Part shown: piece by piece, positions 17,332 to 24,774 of the stretch
Numbering within the stretch: the first letter of the stretch is position 1
How the letters are laid out: each line of letters starts with the position of its first letter
Assembly (NCBI GenBank): GCA_963732655.1
Contig: CAVTAI010000005.1
Location: forward strand, 124,001 to 188,000
Reading direction: 5' to 3'
DNA: 64,000 nt
Source of the DNA: CAVTWS01 sp963732655
GTDB taxonomy: Bacteria; Actinomycetota; Acidimicrobiia; Acidimicrobiales; SHLQ01
Made by a program: the position numbers and the translations under genes
The notes under the pieces: model-generated
Databases searched by the model: none
The model's input: the letters and a program-made list of their open reading frames with translations, nothing else
Told to the model about the DNA's origin: nothing

Positions 17332-18917
17332 CAGGTCTCGACCGGTGTCTGGGGAGGAGGACAAACGGAGCCGACACTATCCGGCGGTCCTTCGCCTTCA
17401 TCGGATCGATCGGAAGATCGGTCGTCTCGCGCCGTCGGCCGGACTCGGGCTACCGGCAGGAGCATGACCGCCAACATGAGCGCGCCCATCATGTATCTGG
17501 CGTCCTGAGCCGGGTTCAAGGTGGTGACGGAGAGTTGTTGTGCGAGTAGCGGCGCACCGATCACGATCACGGCTTTGGATCGTGATCTGATCGCGGCAAT
17601 CGCCAAGGCAACGTACGCGCCGTAGATCCACGTCGGGGCTCGCCAGAGATACCACTCCCGATCCCGCTTCCCGACCTCTCGGAGGGCATCGAGGCCCCAG
17701 CCGTGGAACGTCTCGACCACGGGGGTGGTTTCAAGGTTCCACTGGTTCGGGTCGATCCCTGCACTGACGGTGTATAGGACAGAGGTGCCGCTGTTCACGG
17801 CCATGGGTCTCCAGGCGATGCTCCCCGCGCACAACCGGTGGCCGATGATCGTCCCCGGTGCCTCGAAAAGCGCCTCTCGCCATTCAGCTACGAGGTCATC
17901 ACGCAGTTGATCCATTCGGGTGTAGTCGAGGCCGGCCTGGTAGTACAGCGTGTCGACGGTGTAGCAGCTGTAGAAACTCGACCAGGTCGCCAGCGGCGCA
18001 AACTGCTCGAGCACCGCTCGGTCGTCGTCGTCGATGGTCTCTGGATGATGGTGAACAACCGCACCGAGATCATGGATCAGCGAGGCGACGGTGAGCTCGG
18101 GAGGCGAGGCGGCGATGTCGACCAGCGGATAGACCACGACCTTGGCCAACAGAACAGTGGCGAAGATCGCGGCCCAGGCGAGGATCACGCGGCGACGCAG
18201 CCCCGCCAGCGCGATGAACAGCACGGCGGCCAGTGCCGTCACCATGATGATGCCGTTCTGGCGCGAATGGGTTGCCGCGAAGGCCGCCGCTGCGAGGTAG
18301 GCGACGGGCCATCCGGGCAACGAGGCGTGTGCAGGCCGGCTTCTCCGAGCTCGGGTGAGTTCGATCAGCGCCGCGCCAATGTGGAGCAGGCTGGCCGAGT
18401 AGGGGACGTCCTTCCAGACGCTTACCGAAAAGGCGCCGACCATGGGACTGCAGGCAACGATCGCCAGTGCCCCATAGGTGGGAATGCGGGGGGCCCCGAT
18501 CCGGCGCAGCGCGATCGCTACGGCAGCCAGGGCTGATGCCAGGTACACCTGCTGGCCGAGTGTGAGAACCGCGGGGCTGTCGACGAGCAGCTGCGACACC
18601 CGCATCGAGGCGATGTAGGCGGGAGGGTGGGCGTCCGACCAACGGCCCACGAGGGCTTGGTGCCAGATGCTGAGGGAGTCTGCCGTCATGATCCCGGGCT
18701 TGAACCCGAGGAACCAGAACAGGAGCGGGATGTCGACCAGCGCGGTGAGGGCGACGGGCCAGCGCGCCCGGGTCCAAACGGCCGTCAGACGATCCCGTCT
18801 CGTGGGTTGCGAGTCGCCTCGGTTGGTCGTCGACGAAGCAGGCGCAGGACGCGCCTCCGCCGCCAAGCCCGGGTGGTGACCCGCCTCGCCTGATTCCGTT
18901 TCCGCACACGTGCTCAC
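17331..18917 (-). CDS. Polytopic GT-C-like membrane protein (DUF6020-like)
   Basis: A GTG at 18917 overlaps the stop of the GT2 gene (GTGA), giving 528 residues. After a polar N terminus of about 45 residues come about twelve hydrophobic segments. The first extracytoplasmic loop reads GIMTADSLSIWHQALVGRWS then DAHPPAY, and a later one VSVWKDVPYSASLLH; acidic loop and WKDVP elements resemble DUF6020-type GT-C proteins. A large loop (about 290-400) contains ETIDDDDRAVLEQF and a cysteine. It may transfer a lipid-linked sugar to a surface polymer. It begins the co-translated series with the acetyltransferase. GT-C function is inference. Confidence 0.6.
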   Translation of the reverse strand: MSTCAETESGEAGHHPGLAAEARPAPASSTTNRGDSQPTRRDRLTAVWTRARWPVALTALVDIPLLFWFLGFKPGIMTADSLSIWHQALVGRWSDAHPPAYIASMRVSQLLVDSPAVLTLGQQVYLASALAAVAIALRRIGAPRIPTYGALAIVACSPMVGAFSVSVWKDVPYSASLLHIGAALIELTRARRSRPAHASLPGWPVAYLAAAAFAATHSRQNGIIMVTALAAVLFIALAGLRRRVILAWAAIFATVLLAKVVVYPLVDIAASPPELTVASLIHDLGAVVHHHPETIDDDDRAVLEQFAPLATWSSFYSCYTVDTLYYQAGLDYTRMDQLRDDLVAEWREALFEAPGTIIGHRLCAGSIAWRPMAVNSGTSVLYTVSAGIDPNQWNLETTPVVETFHGWGLDALREVGKRDREWYLWRAPTWIYGAYVALAIAAIRSRSKAVIVIGAPLLAQQLSVTTLNPAQDARYMMGALMLAVMLLPVARVRPTARDDRSSDRSDEGEGPPDSVGSVCPPPQTPVET

Positions 18918-20125
18918 GCTGCCGGGTCCTTGCTGTGGGGACGGTCGCTCAGGATAGAGCCGTGCAGTCGAGCCCGGACTTGCCGCCTCCGAGTCGAGCG
19001 CAGGGATGCGGGGCGGCTGCCAAGGGCTTGCCCGCAGGTCCGGACCAGGGACGCCGACGCTCGGATCGTCGCCCGCACGGCCTCCGTTCGGCCGCCGTTC
19101 TTCCTGACCATCCGGAGGCGATTGCGCCACTGATGGCGGATCGCCAGGGGGGAGGCGACGCCGACGGTCGCCGATTGGTGATGGGACGACCGGGCCGCCG
19201 GGACATATCGGTATCGCCACCCCCTCCTGGCGCCTCGCCAGGACAGGTCGGCGTCCTCGTAGTAGAGGAAGAACCGCTCGTCGAACCCGCCGACGTCGGC
19301 CAGGTACGCCGATCGGAGCAGAACCGACGCGCCGCACCACCCGTCCACCTCGGTCGGCGTGTCCCACGTCTCGTCGTCGACGGACAGCCAGCCGATGTCG
19401 CCGCAGTTGCCATTGGCGAGACGGTACGCGCCGGCATGTTGGAGCACGGCGACGCGGTCCGGTGCCACTTCCACGTCGACCCAGGCCTCGGTCGGCCCGG
19501 CGACGACGGGGGACGACCCGACGTGCGCGGTGACCGTGCGTCTCGCCGCCACCCGAATCTGGGCGGTCGACTGCGCCACCGGGACGGCGATGCGGAGGGT
19601 CGAACCGTCTGCTGCGACCCACAACGTCCCGTCCTCGCCGGGTAACGGCTCGCCGCCGGCGACATGCATCGAGACGTCGCCGCCAGCCATGCGGGCGCCC
19701 GAGATGACGAGTGGATCCGTGCAGGCCAGACGCCATTCGGCGAACGTCTCATCCAGAGTGATGCGCGGGCAGGCGGCCCCGAGTCCGGGGTCGGCGTCGA
19801 GCGCAGCCACCAGGTGACGGAGCCAGTCGGGGTCCAGGTTGGAGTCCGGGTTGATCAAGCCGACGTAGTCGACGCCACCGAGGTCACCGAACGCCAGGTT
19901 GTTGGCGCTGAAGCCGGTGTTCCCGGCCGGATTCGTGAGCCGACGGACCCGGTCACCGAACGTCGCCGCCACGTGTTCGAAGCTGCCGTCGGTCGAGCCG
20001 TTGTCGATGACGACGACCTCTCGCCGATCGGCCGGCCAGTCGAGCGCCAGCACCGACTCGACACACCGGGCCAGGAGCGGTCCAGCGTTGTAGTTCAGCA
20101 CGACGAGGCGGGCGAAGGGGGCCAT
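18914..20125 (-). CDS. GT2 glycosyltransferase (rhamnosyltransferase WbbL-like)
   Basis: The ATG at 20125 starts a 403-residue protein beginning MAPFARLVVLNYNAGPLLAR. GT2 motifs are VVIDNGSTDGS, NTGFSANNLAFG, GLINPDSNLDPDWL (metal site) and GWCGASVLLRSAY followed by FDERFFLYYEDADLSWR, the usual catalytic-base segment of WbbL-like enzymes. A beta-rich insertion at about residues 130-270 (HVAGGEPLPG, VAARRTVTAHVG) splits the fold and is unusual. Family members add rhamnose or a related sugar to lipid-linked intermediates. The gene is divergent from the MauE-like gene, with about 80 shared upstream bases. A minus-strand TAGCCT at about 20193-20188 could be its -10 box. Confidence 0.82.
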   Translation of the reverse strand: MAPFARLVVLNYNAGPLLARCVESVLALDWPADRREVVVIDNGSTDGSFEHVAATFGDRVRRLTNPAGNTGFSANNLAFGDLGGVDYVGLINPDSNLDPDWLRHLVAALDADPGLGAACPRITLDETFAEWRLACTDPLVISGARMAGGDVSMHVAGGEPLPGEDGTLWVAADGSTLRIAVPVAQSTAQIRVAARRTVTAHVGSSPVVAGPTEAWVDVEVAPDRVAVLQHAGAYRLANGNCGDIGWLSVDDETWDTPTEVDGWCGASVLLRSAYLADVGGFDERFFLYYEDADLSWRGARRGWRYRYVPAARSSHHQSATVGVASPLAIRHQWRNRLRMVRKNGGRTEAVRATIRASASLVRTCGQALGSRPASLRSTRRRQVRARLHGSILSDRPHSKDPAA

Positions 20126-20191
20126 GGAGGAGCCGGAGTTCTGCGATCGGCGATGCCGTCGACGGTCGTCGGAAGCGGCGGGACCTGAGGC

Positions 20192-20197
20192 TACAGT
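20192..20197 (+). promoter_or_regulatory. Leaderless -10 box TACAGT for the Mau-like operon
   Basis: TACAGT is separated by seven bases from the GTG at 20205, with no Shine-Dalgarno sequence between. It decides the start of the MauE-like gene and makes the six downstream ORFs to 24665 a likely single transcript. Confidence 0.6.
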
Positions 20198-20204
20198 CGC
20201 CGCC

Positions 20205-20795
20205 GTGGACACGCTGACCGGACCGTTCGCCATCGCGGCCCTCGTGGTGGCGGTGGGCGGGGCCGCCAAGTTGCTGTCGCCCGAGCCCACCGCTGACGCG
20301 CTGGCGGCGCTCGGTGGGCCGTCGAACCCTCTCGTGGCCCGCGTCCTGGGCGCGGCGGAGATCGCGCTGGGGGCATCGGCGCTTGCGTACGGCGGCCCGA
20401 TGTTGGCCGCCCTGCTGGCCGCGGCATACGCGGCCTTCGCCGCCTTCGTGCTCGTGGCCCGCCGCAACGGTGGAGTCGCCTCCTGCGGCTGTTTCGGTCG
20501 CTCCGATACCCCGCCCTCGCTGCTCCATGTCGGCGTCAACCTTGTCGGTGCTGGCGTGGCGACGGTGGCGTCGCTCGCCGGGTTGCCCGATCTCACGGAC
20601 GTGCTCGCCGATCAGCCGGCCGTCGGCGTGCCGTTCGTACTGGCGGTGCTGACCGGTTCCTTCCTCGTCTACGCCTTGCTGACGGTCGTGCCCGAGGTCA
20701 TCGCCGCAAGCCCGCCGGCGACACCGGCCGTGGCCACCTTCCACCTCGCCGACCCCGTTGCCGTGGCCCCGCCCACTCGAAGGGCGGCATCTTGA
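20205..20795 (+). CDS. MauE-like membrane redox protein
   Basis: A 196-residue membrane protein with about four to five TM helices. The short motif ASCGCFGRS gives C94 and C96, the CxCFG signature of the MauE/DoxX-like family. In methylotrophs MauE is required, with MauD, for stable disulfide-rich methylamine dehydrogenase light chain, apparently passing electrons across the membrane. The gene stop overlaps the next start (TTGA at 20792), coupling it to the Cys-rich exported protein, and a MauD-like gene follows. I infer that it serves oxidative folding of that partner. The remaining sequence is low-complexity Ala/Val/Leu, so the call rests on motif, topology and context. Confidence 0.75.
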   Translation: MDTLTGPFAIAALVVAVGGAAKLLSPEPTADALAALGGPSNPLVARVLGAAEIALGASALAYGGPMLAALLAAAYAAFAAFVLVARRNGGVASCGCFGRSDTPPSLLHVGVNLVGAGVATVASLAGLPDLTDVLADQPAVGVPFVLAVLTGSFLVYALLTVVPEVIAASPPATPAVATFHLADPVAVAPPTRRAAS

Positions 20796-22666
20796 GTTTC
20801 GTCGACGGTCTGTCGCTGGCCCTGGCGCGCCGTACGAGCCGCCGCGGGTTCCTGACCAGGACGGCGCTGGTCGGCTCGGCGCTCAGCGTCGCGCCGGTGA
20901 GCTACGCCCTCCGCCCCGGCACGGCGTATGCGGCGATCTGCAACTGCAGCGGGAGCAACTGCGACTGCGGCGCGACGTGTTGCGATGGCTACACCGCGTT
21001 CTGCTGCGAGCTCAACGGCGTGAACGCCTGCCCGCCGGGCACGCTGATGGCCGGCTGGTGGAAGGTCGACAGCTCCGGCTTCTGCACGGTGGACAGCGTG
21101 CCGCAGCCTCGCTACTACCTGGACTGCAACCTCGCCTGTCCCGACGGGTGTGGGTGCGGGCCAGGGGGCATCTGTGGGTCCGAGTGCGCCGGCGCCAACT
21201 GCGGCTGTCACCTCGGCTGTGACCACCGCAAGAGTGACTGCGTGCGCTTCCGGTACGGGAACTGCAACCAGCAACTGGCCTGCGTCGGCCCCATCCGGTG
21301 CCGGGTCGTCACCTGCACCCCGCCGTGGCAGCTCGACCCCACCTGTACGACCACGGCCCGGGTCGACGAGGGCACGCGCTTCCATCACGCGCCGTGCCTG
21401 GATCTCGACGCCGGGAATCCCGACGGTCGGCTGATGGCGGTCAGTTTGGCGCCGGGTGGCATCCGGGTGGTCGGGTACACCACGACGGCGTACGCCACGG
21501 TGAGCATCAGCGCCGGACCGGTCGTCCTCGGGACCGTCACCGCGGATCTTGAGCACACCCATGTCGGCCAACCGGCCGTGTTCGGTGCGTACTGGTTCGA
21601 AGCGGAGTACGCCGTGGTCGGTGGCGCCCACGGGGTGTGCGCCACGATGATCGACGGTGGCCGCACCTCCAACCTCGGGTGCCGAACCATCGCCGTGCCG
21701 CTCGGCAGTCCCATCGGGTCGCTCGACGCCGTCGGCGGGCTCCCCGGCGGCAAGGTGCGGGTCGTCGGATGGGCGATCGACCCCGACACCGTCGAACCCA
21801 TCGAGGTGCACGTGTGGTCGGAGGATCGGTTCCTCGGCGCCGGCGTGGCGGATCGTCCTCGTTTCGACGTCGCCGTCGGCTACCCGGCGTTCGGCGGGCT
21901 CCACGGCTTCGACCTCACCGTCGACGCTCCGGCCGGGCTCCGGGGTGTCTGTGTCTACGCCATCAACCAATCGGGCGCGGGCGTCAACCCGGCACTCGGT
22001 TGCCGGCCGGTCACGCTGCCGACCGGCCCCGTCCGAGGTTCGTTCGACGTGCTCGAAGCTCAGCCGGGCGCGGTCCGCGTCGCGGGCTGGGCCCTCGATC
22101 CCGACTCGGCCGAGCCGACCGAGGTGCACGTGTACGTCGGGGGTGTGTTCGCGGGCGCCGGGTTGGCCAACTGGTCCCGGCCCGACATCGCCCTGCTCTT
22201 CCCGAACCACGGCGAGAACCATGGTTTCGATCTCGTGGTGCCGGTCGCCCCGGGTCTGGTGAGAGAAGTCTGCGTCTACGGGATCGACCGGGCCGGCGGG
22301 CAGGTGAACCCCCGGTTCGGCTGTCGATCGATCTCGGTGCCGACCGGGAGCCCTCGGGGCAGCCTCGATCTCCTGGCGGTCGGCCCGGCGGTGGTGCGAT
22401 TGGCCGGTTGGGCGGCGGACATCGACGACCTCTCGCGACCGGTGACCGTCGTCGTACGGATCGATGGTGTCGACGTGCAGAACTTGTCAGCGACGTCGAA
22501 CCGGATCGACCTCCCGGCCCTGCTCGGTGCCGGGCAGACGGCCCATGGTTTCGACGTCGAGGTTTCCGTGCCCTCGGGCAGCCGACGGATCGAGGTCATC
22601 GTTCGCAACATCGGTCCCAATGGCGATGATGTGGTCCTCCGTTCAACGACCGTGGTCGTGCCGTGA
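20792..22666 (+). CDS. Tat-exported Cys-rich protein: MauA-like domain plus four repeat domains
   Basis: The TTG at 20792 overlaps the MauE stop; 624 residues. The N terminus is a Tat signal (TSRRGFLTR at residues 15-23, AYA before about residue 48). Residues 50-202 hold 26 cysteines. NACPPGTLMAGWWKVDSSGF and RYYLDCNLAC resemble the methylamine dehydrogenase light chain (MauA), whose tryptophan tryptophylquinone (TTQ) is made from two Trp. Trp89/90 could match the first, but the second position appears as QLACVG with no Trp. Residues 218-624 form four beta-rich repeats of about 100 residues, most with a core like VRVAGWALDPDSAEP and a Cys pair. No heavy-chain gene (mauB) or mauG is nearby, so an amine dehydrogenase role is unproven; a structural, binding or other redox role is possible. 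Confidence 0.7.
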   Translation: MSFVDGLSLALARRTSRRGFLTRTALVGSALSVAPVSYALRPGTAYAAICNCSGSNCDCGATCCDGYTAFCCELNGVNACPPGTLMAGWWKVDSSGFCTVDSVPQPRYYLDCNLACPDGCGCGPGGICGSECAGANCGCHLGCDHRKSDCVRFRYGNCNQQLACVGPIRCRVVTCTPPWQLDPTCTTTARVDEGTRFHHAPCLDLDAGNPDGRLMAVSLAPGGIRVVGYTTTAYATVSISAGPVVLGTVTADLEHTHVGQPAVFGAYWFEAEYAVVGGAHGVCATMIDGGRTSNLGCRTIAVPLGSPIGSLDAVGGLPGGKVRVVGWAIDPDTVEPIEVHVWSEDRFLGAGVADRPRFDVAVGYPAFGGLHGFDLTVDAPAGLRGVCVYAINQSGAGVNPALGCRPVTLPTGPVRGSFDVLEAQPGAVRVAGWALDPDSAEPTEVHVYVGGVFAGAGLANWSRPDIALLFPNHGENHGFDLVVPVAPGLVREVCVYGIDRAGGQVNPRFGCRSISVPTGSPRGSLDLLAVGPAVVRLAGWAADIDDLSRPVTVVVRIDGVDVQNLSATSNRIDLPALLGAGQTAHGFDVEVSVPSGSRRIEVIVRNIGPNGDDVVLRSTTVVVP

Positions 22667-22706
22667 TGCCCGCGACGGTGGGTCGTGTGATGAGGAGGGA
22701 GTCGAG

Positions 22707-23516
22707 ATGACTGTCGTCGTCACGGTGTTGGTGGTCGTCGTCGCGCTGCTGGCGGTCGTCGTCGTCGCCCTCCTGCGCAGCCATGCCGAGATCCTTCGGC
22801 GGTTGCACGAGCTCGGCGCCGGCGTGTACGCGGACGAGACCGGGAGGACTGACGATCCGGCGCCGCTCCCGGCCGGTGACTCGCCGTTTCGAACCCGTCC
22901 GGGAGTTCCCGAACCCCGGCCCGTCAGCGACGACCGGATCCACGATGTCGTAGGACGTTCGCCGGTCGGGACCGCCATCTCGGTGGGCATCGCCGGCCAG
23001 CCGGGCTTGACGTTGCTGGCGTTCCTGACCTCGGGCTGCTCGGTGTGCCAGAACTTCTGGGCCGCCTTCGCCGACCCCGACTCGCTGACCTCAGCCGGAT
23101 TCACCGGCCGCGTCATCGTGGTGGCCAAAGGACCGGAGGCCGAATCGATGGCGGTGATCGCCGAGCTCGCCCCGGCCGGGATGACGACCGTGATGTCCTC
23201 CGAGGCCTGGGCGGACTACGACGTTCCCGTGGCGCCCTACTTCCTGCTGGTCGACGGGGAGCGTGAACGGGTGATCGGCGAGGGCGCCGCCAGCTCTTGG
23301 CCGCAGGTGGCTGGCTTGCTGGGCCAGGCGTTGGCCGATACCGGGCTCGACGGATCGGGCCGTGCTTCGGCCCGGAGCCGCCGCGACGGACGCGAACGGG
23401 CGGACCACGCCGACGCCGCCTTGCGCGCCGCAGGCATCGGGCCAGGTCACGAGTCGCTCCACCGCTCGCCCGCGCCGGGCACCTCGGCCGACACCCCGGA
23501 TCGGAGGCGGGGTTGA
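22707..23516 (+). CDS. MauD-like membrane-anchored thioredoxin-fold protein
   Basis: The ATG at 22707 follows a GAGGAGGGAG ribosome-binding site; 269 residues. One N-terminal TM helix (residues 2-23) is followed by a linker and a thioredoxin-like domain with a redox-active CSVC (C111, C114) in FLTSGCSVCQNFW and the cis-proline segment YDVPVAPYFLLVDG. A C-terminal tail of about 60 residues is charged and of unknown role. MauD is the periplasmic disulfide partner of MauE in methylamine dehydrogenase maturation. Here it follows the 26-cysteine substrate candidate, supporting a dedicated oxidative-folding pathway. It overlaps the next tiny ORF (TTGA). Confidence 0.78.
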   Translation: MTVVVTVLVVVVALLAVVVVALLRSHAEILRRLHELGAGVYADETGRTDDPAPLPAGDSPFRTRPGVPEPRPVSDDRIHDVVGRSPVGTAISVGIAGQPGLTLLAFLTSGCSVCQNFWAAFADPDSLTSAGFTGRVIVVAKGPEAESMAVIAELAPAGMTTVMSSEAWADYDVPVAPYFLLVDGERERVIGEGAASSWPQVAGLLGQALADTGLDGSGRASARSRRDGRERADHADAALRAAGIGPGHESLHRSPAPGTSADTPDRRRG

Positions 23517-23593
23517 GTCCCGAGACCGCCCTCGCCGGCGGGGCCGCGCTGGTGGCCGTCGTGGCCGCCGTGCGCTCGACCTGGTCGCCCTGA
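23513..23593 (+). CDS. Possible 26-residue single-TM peptide
   Basis: A TTG overlaps the MauD-like stop in the same TTGA arrangement used for the MauA-like gene. The ORF reads MSPETALAGGAALVAVVAAV and ends RSTWSP at 23593, nine bases before the next ATG. It has one hydrophobic stretch long enough for a membrane helix. It fills an otherwise odd gap in a tightly packed operon. There is no homology that I recognise; it could equally be untranslated spacer. Confidence 0.4.
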   Translation: MSPETALAGGAALVAVVAAVRSTWSP

Positions 23594-23602
23594 GGTGAGT
23601 CG

Positions 23603-24190
23603 ATGCTGTCGAGCATCAACCCGTTCGTGGAGCGGGCCCGGAACAACCGATGGTGGTGCACCGTGACGGCCCACGTGGTCGGCGCGGCCGGTGCCGGATC
23701 GCTGGTGGGTGCCCTGCTCGGAGTCATGGGGGCGGTCGCCTTGTCGGCGACCCCGACCACCACCCGGCTGGCCGGCGCCGCGGTCGCGTCGGTCGCGCTG
23801 GCCGTCTTCGATCTCCTGGGTCGCCGACCCCCGAGCTGGCGCCGGCAGGTCAACGAGAGCTGGCTGACCACCTATCGGGGTTGGGTGTACGGCTTCGGGT
23901 TCGGCGCGCAGCTCGGGGCCGGAGTGGCGACGCACGTGACCACCGGCGCGGTCTACGCCGCCGGCGGGTGGGCCTTCGCTCAGGCTGATCCGCTCCGGGG
24001 CGCCGCGATCGGCCTGGTTTTCGGGGCGACTCGTGGGGTCACGGTGCTGTCGGCCGCCGGGGCCGTCGACCCGGAACGGCTTCGTACCTTGTTCCGTCGG
24101 GTCGAGCAGGGCGAGACGGCCTCACGCGCCGTCACGATCGGTACCTTGCTCCTCGTGGGGCTGGGTGGGGCGCTGGTGGCGGCATCATGA
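23603..24190 (+). CDS. Membrane protein of the Mau-like operon, unknown function
   Basis: A 195-residue protein starting at an ATG eight bases after GAGG. It has about five hydrophobic segments, with a conserved-looking cytoplasmic WRRQVNESWLTTYRGWVYG loop and GWAFAQADPLRG between helices. There is one cysteine (WWCTV), so it is not an obvious redox partner. It lies nine bases after the 26-residue ORF and eight bases before the 155-residue gene. I recognise no family. A membrane scaffold, translocon helper or transporter for the Cys-rich exported protein is possible from context only. Confidence 0.6.
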   Translation: MLSSINPFVERARNNRWWCTVTAHVVGAAGAGSLVGALLGVMGAVALSATPTTTRLAGAAVASVALAVFDLLGRRPPSWRRQVNESWLTTYRGWVYGFGFGAQLGAGVATHVTTGAVYAAGGWAFAQADPLRGAAIGLVFGATRGVTVLSAAGAVDPERLRTLFRRVEQGETASRAVTIGTLLLVGLGGALVAAS

Positions 24191-24197
24191 GGCGACG

Positions 24198-24665
24198 ATG
24201 AGCCGAGAGCTGCGCGACCACGGCATCGGCATCACGCTTCCGCGCGGATGGAGCGGCGAGGTGTACCTCCGAACCGACGGGGGCCTTGGCCCGCACGGCG
24301 CTTCGTCCCCTCAACCGATCTTGCATGCCGCCAATTTCGCCCTGCCGGCCGAGCGCGGCGACTACGGCGGCGGGGCCGTCGACACCATGCGCGCGTCGGG
24401 CATCTTGCTGTGCCTCCTCGAGTTCGACGGGACCGAGGTCGCCGCGCCGCTCTTCGCCGCCCACGGTGTGCCACGTCGACTGGCCGTGCCCGATCCGTCG
24501 CCCGGCAACCTCCAACGCACTCGAGCGGGTCAGGCCGGGTACCAGCGATTCTGCCAGGAGAGTGGCCGGCCCTTCTGCCTGTACGTCGTGATCGGGAGTC
24601 ACGCCCGCCGCGAGATCCTGGTTCCGGAACTGAACCGAGCGTTGGCGTCTTTGAGCATCGACTGA
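24198..24665 (+). CDS. Conserved-looking soluble protein at the end of the Mau-like operon
   Basis: The ATG at 24198 gives 155 residues: MSRELRDHGIGITLPRGWSG, then LRTDGGLGPHG, HAANFALPAERGDYG and a mixed alpha/beta remainder (FCLYVVIGSHARREILVPEL). No signal peptide or TM segment is visible, so it is probably cytoplasmic. It starts eight bases after the membrane-protein stop. The short beta-strand pattern and PRGWSGEVY opening are reminiscent of small domains that assess surface proteins, but I cannot assign a family. Function unknown. Confidence 0.6.
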   Translation: MSRELRDHGIGITLPRGWSGEVYLRTDGGLGPHGASSPQPILHAANFALPAERGDYGGGAVDTMRASGILLCLLEFDGTEVAAPLFAAHGVPRRLAVPDPSPGNLQRTRAGQAGYQRFCQESGRPFCLYVVIGSHARREILVPELNRALASLSID

Positions 24666-24760
24666 GCGGTCATCGATCGACCCCGGGGACGAGGCGGCGA
24701 GGTGGAGTTCATGTGACGGTTGCGAGGCCTGCTGTCCTCGGTTCCCATGGGGTCAACAGG

Positions 24761-24766
24761 TACCGT
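24761..24766 (+). promoter_or_regulatory. Leaderless -10 box TACCGT for the repeat lipoprotein
   Basis: TACCGT ends eight bases before the ATG at 24775, and no ribosome-binding site lies between. The 109-base gap 24666-24774 otherwise shows nothing recognisable. Confidence 0.5.
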
Positions 24767-24774
24767 GGCTGCCT

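Noticed and set aside
20205..24665. Classical methylamine dehydrogenase operon
   Set aside because: No heavy-chain (mauB), mauG, mauF or amicyanin gene is visible, and the light-chain-like domain lacks an obvious second TTQ tryptophan.
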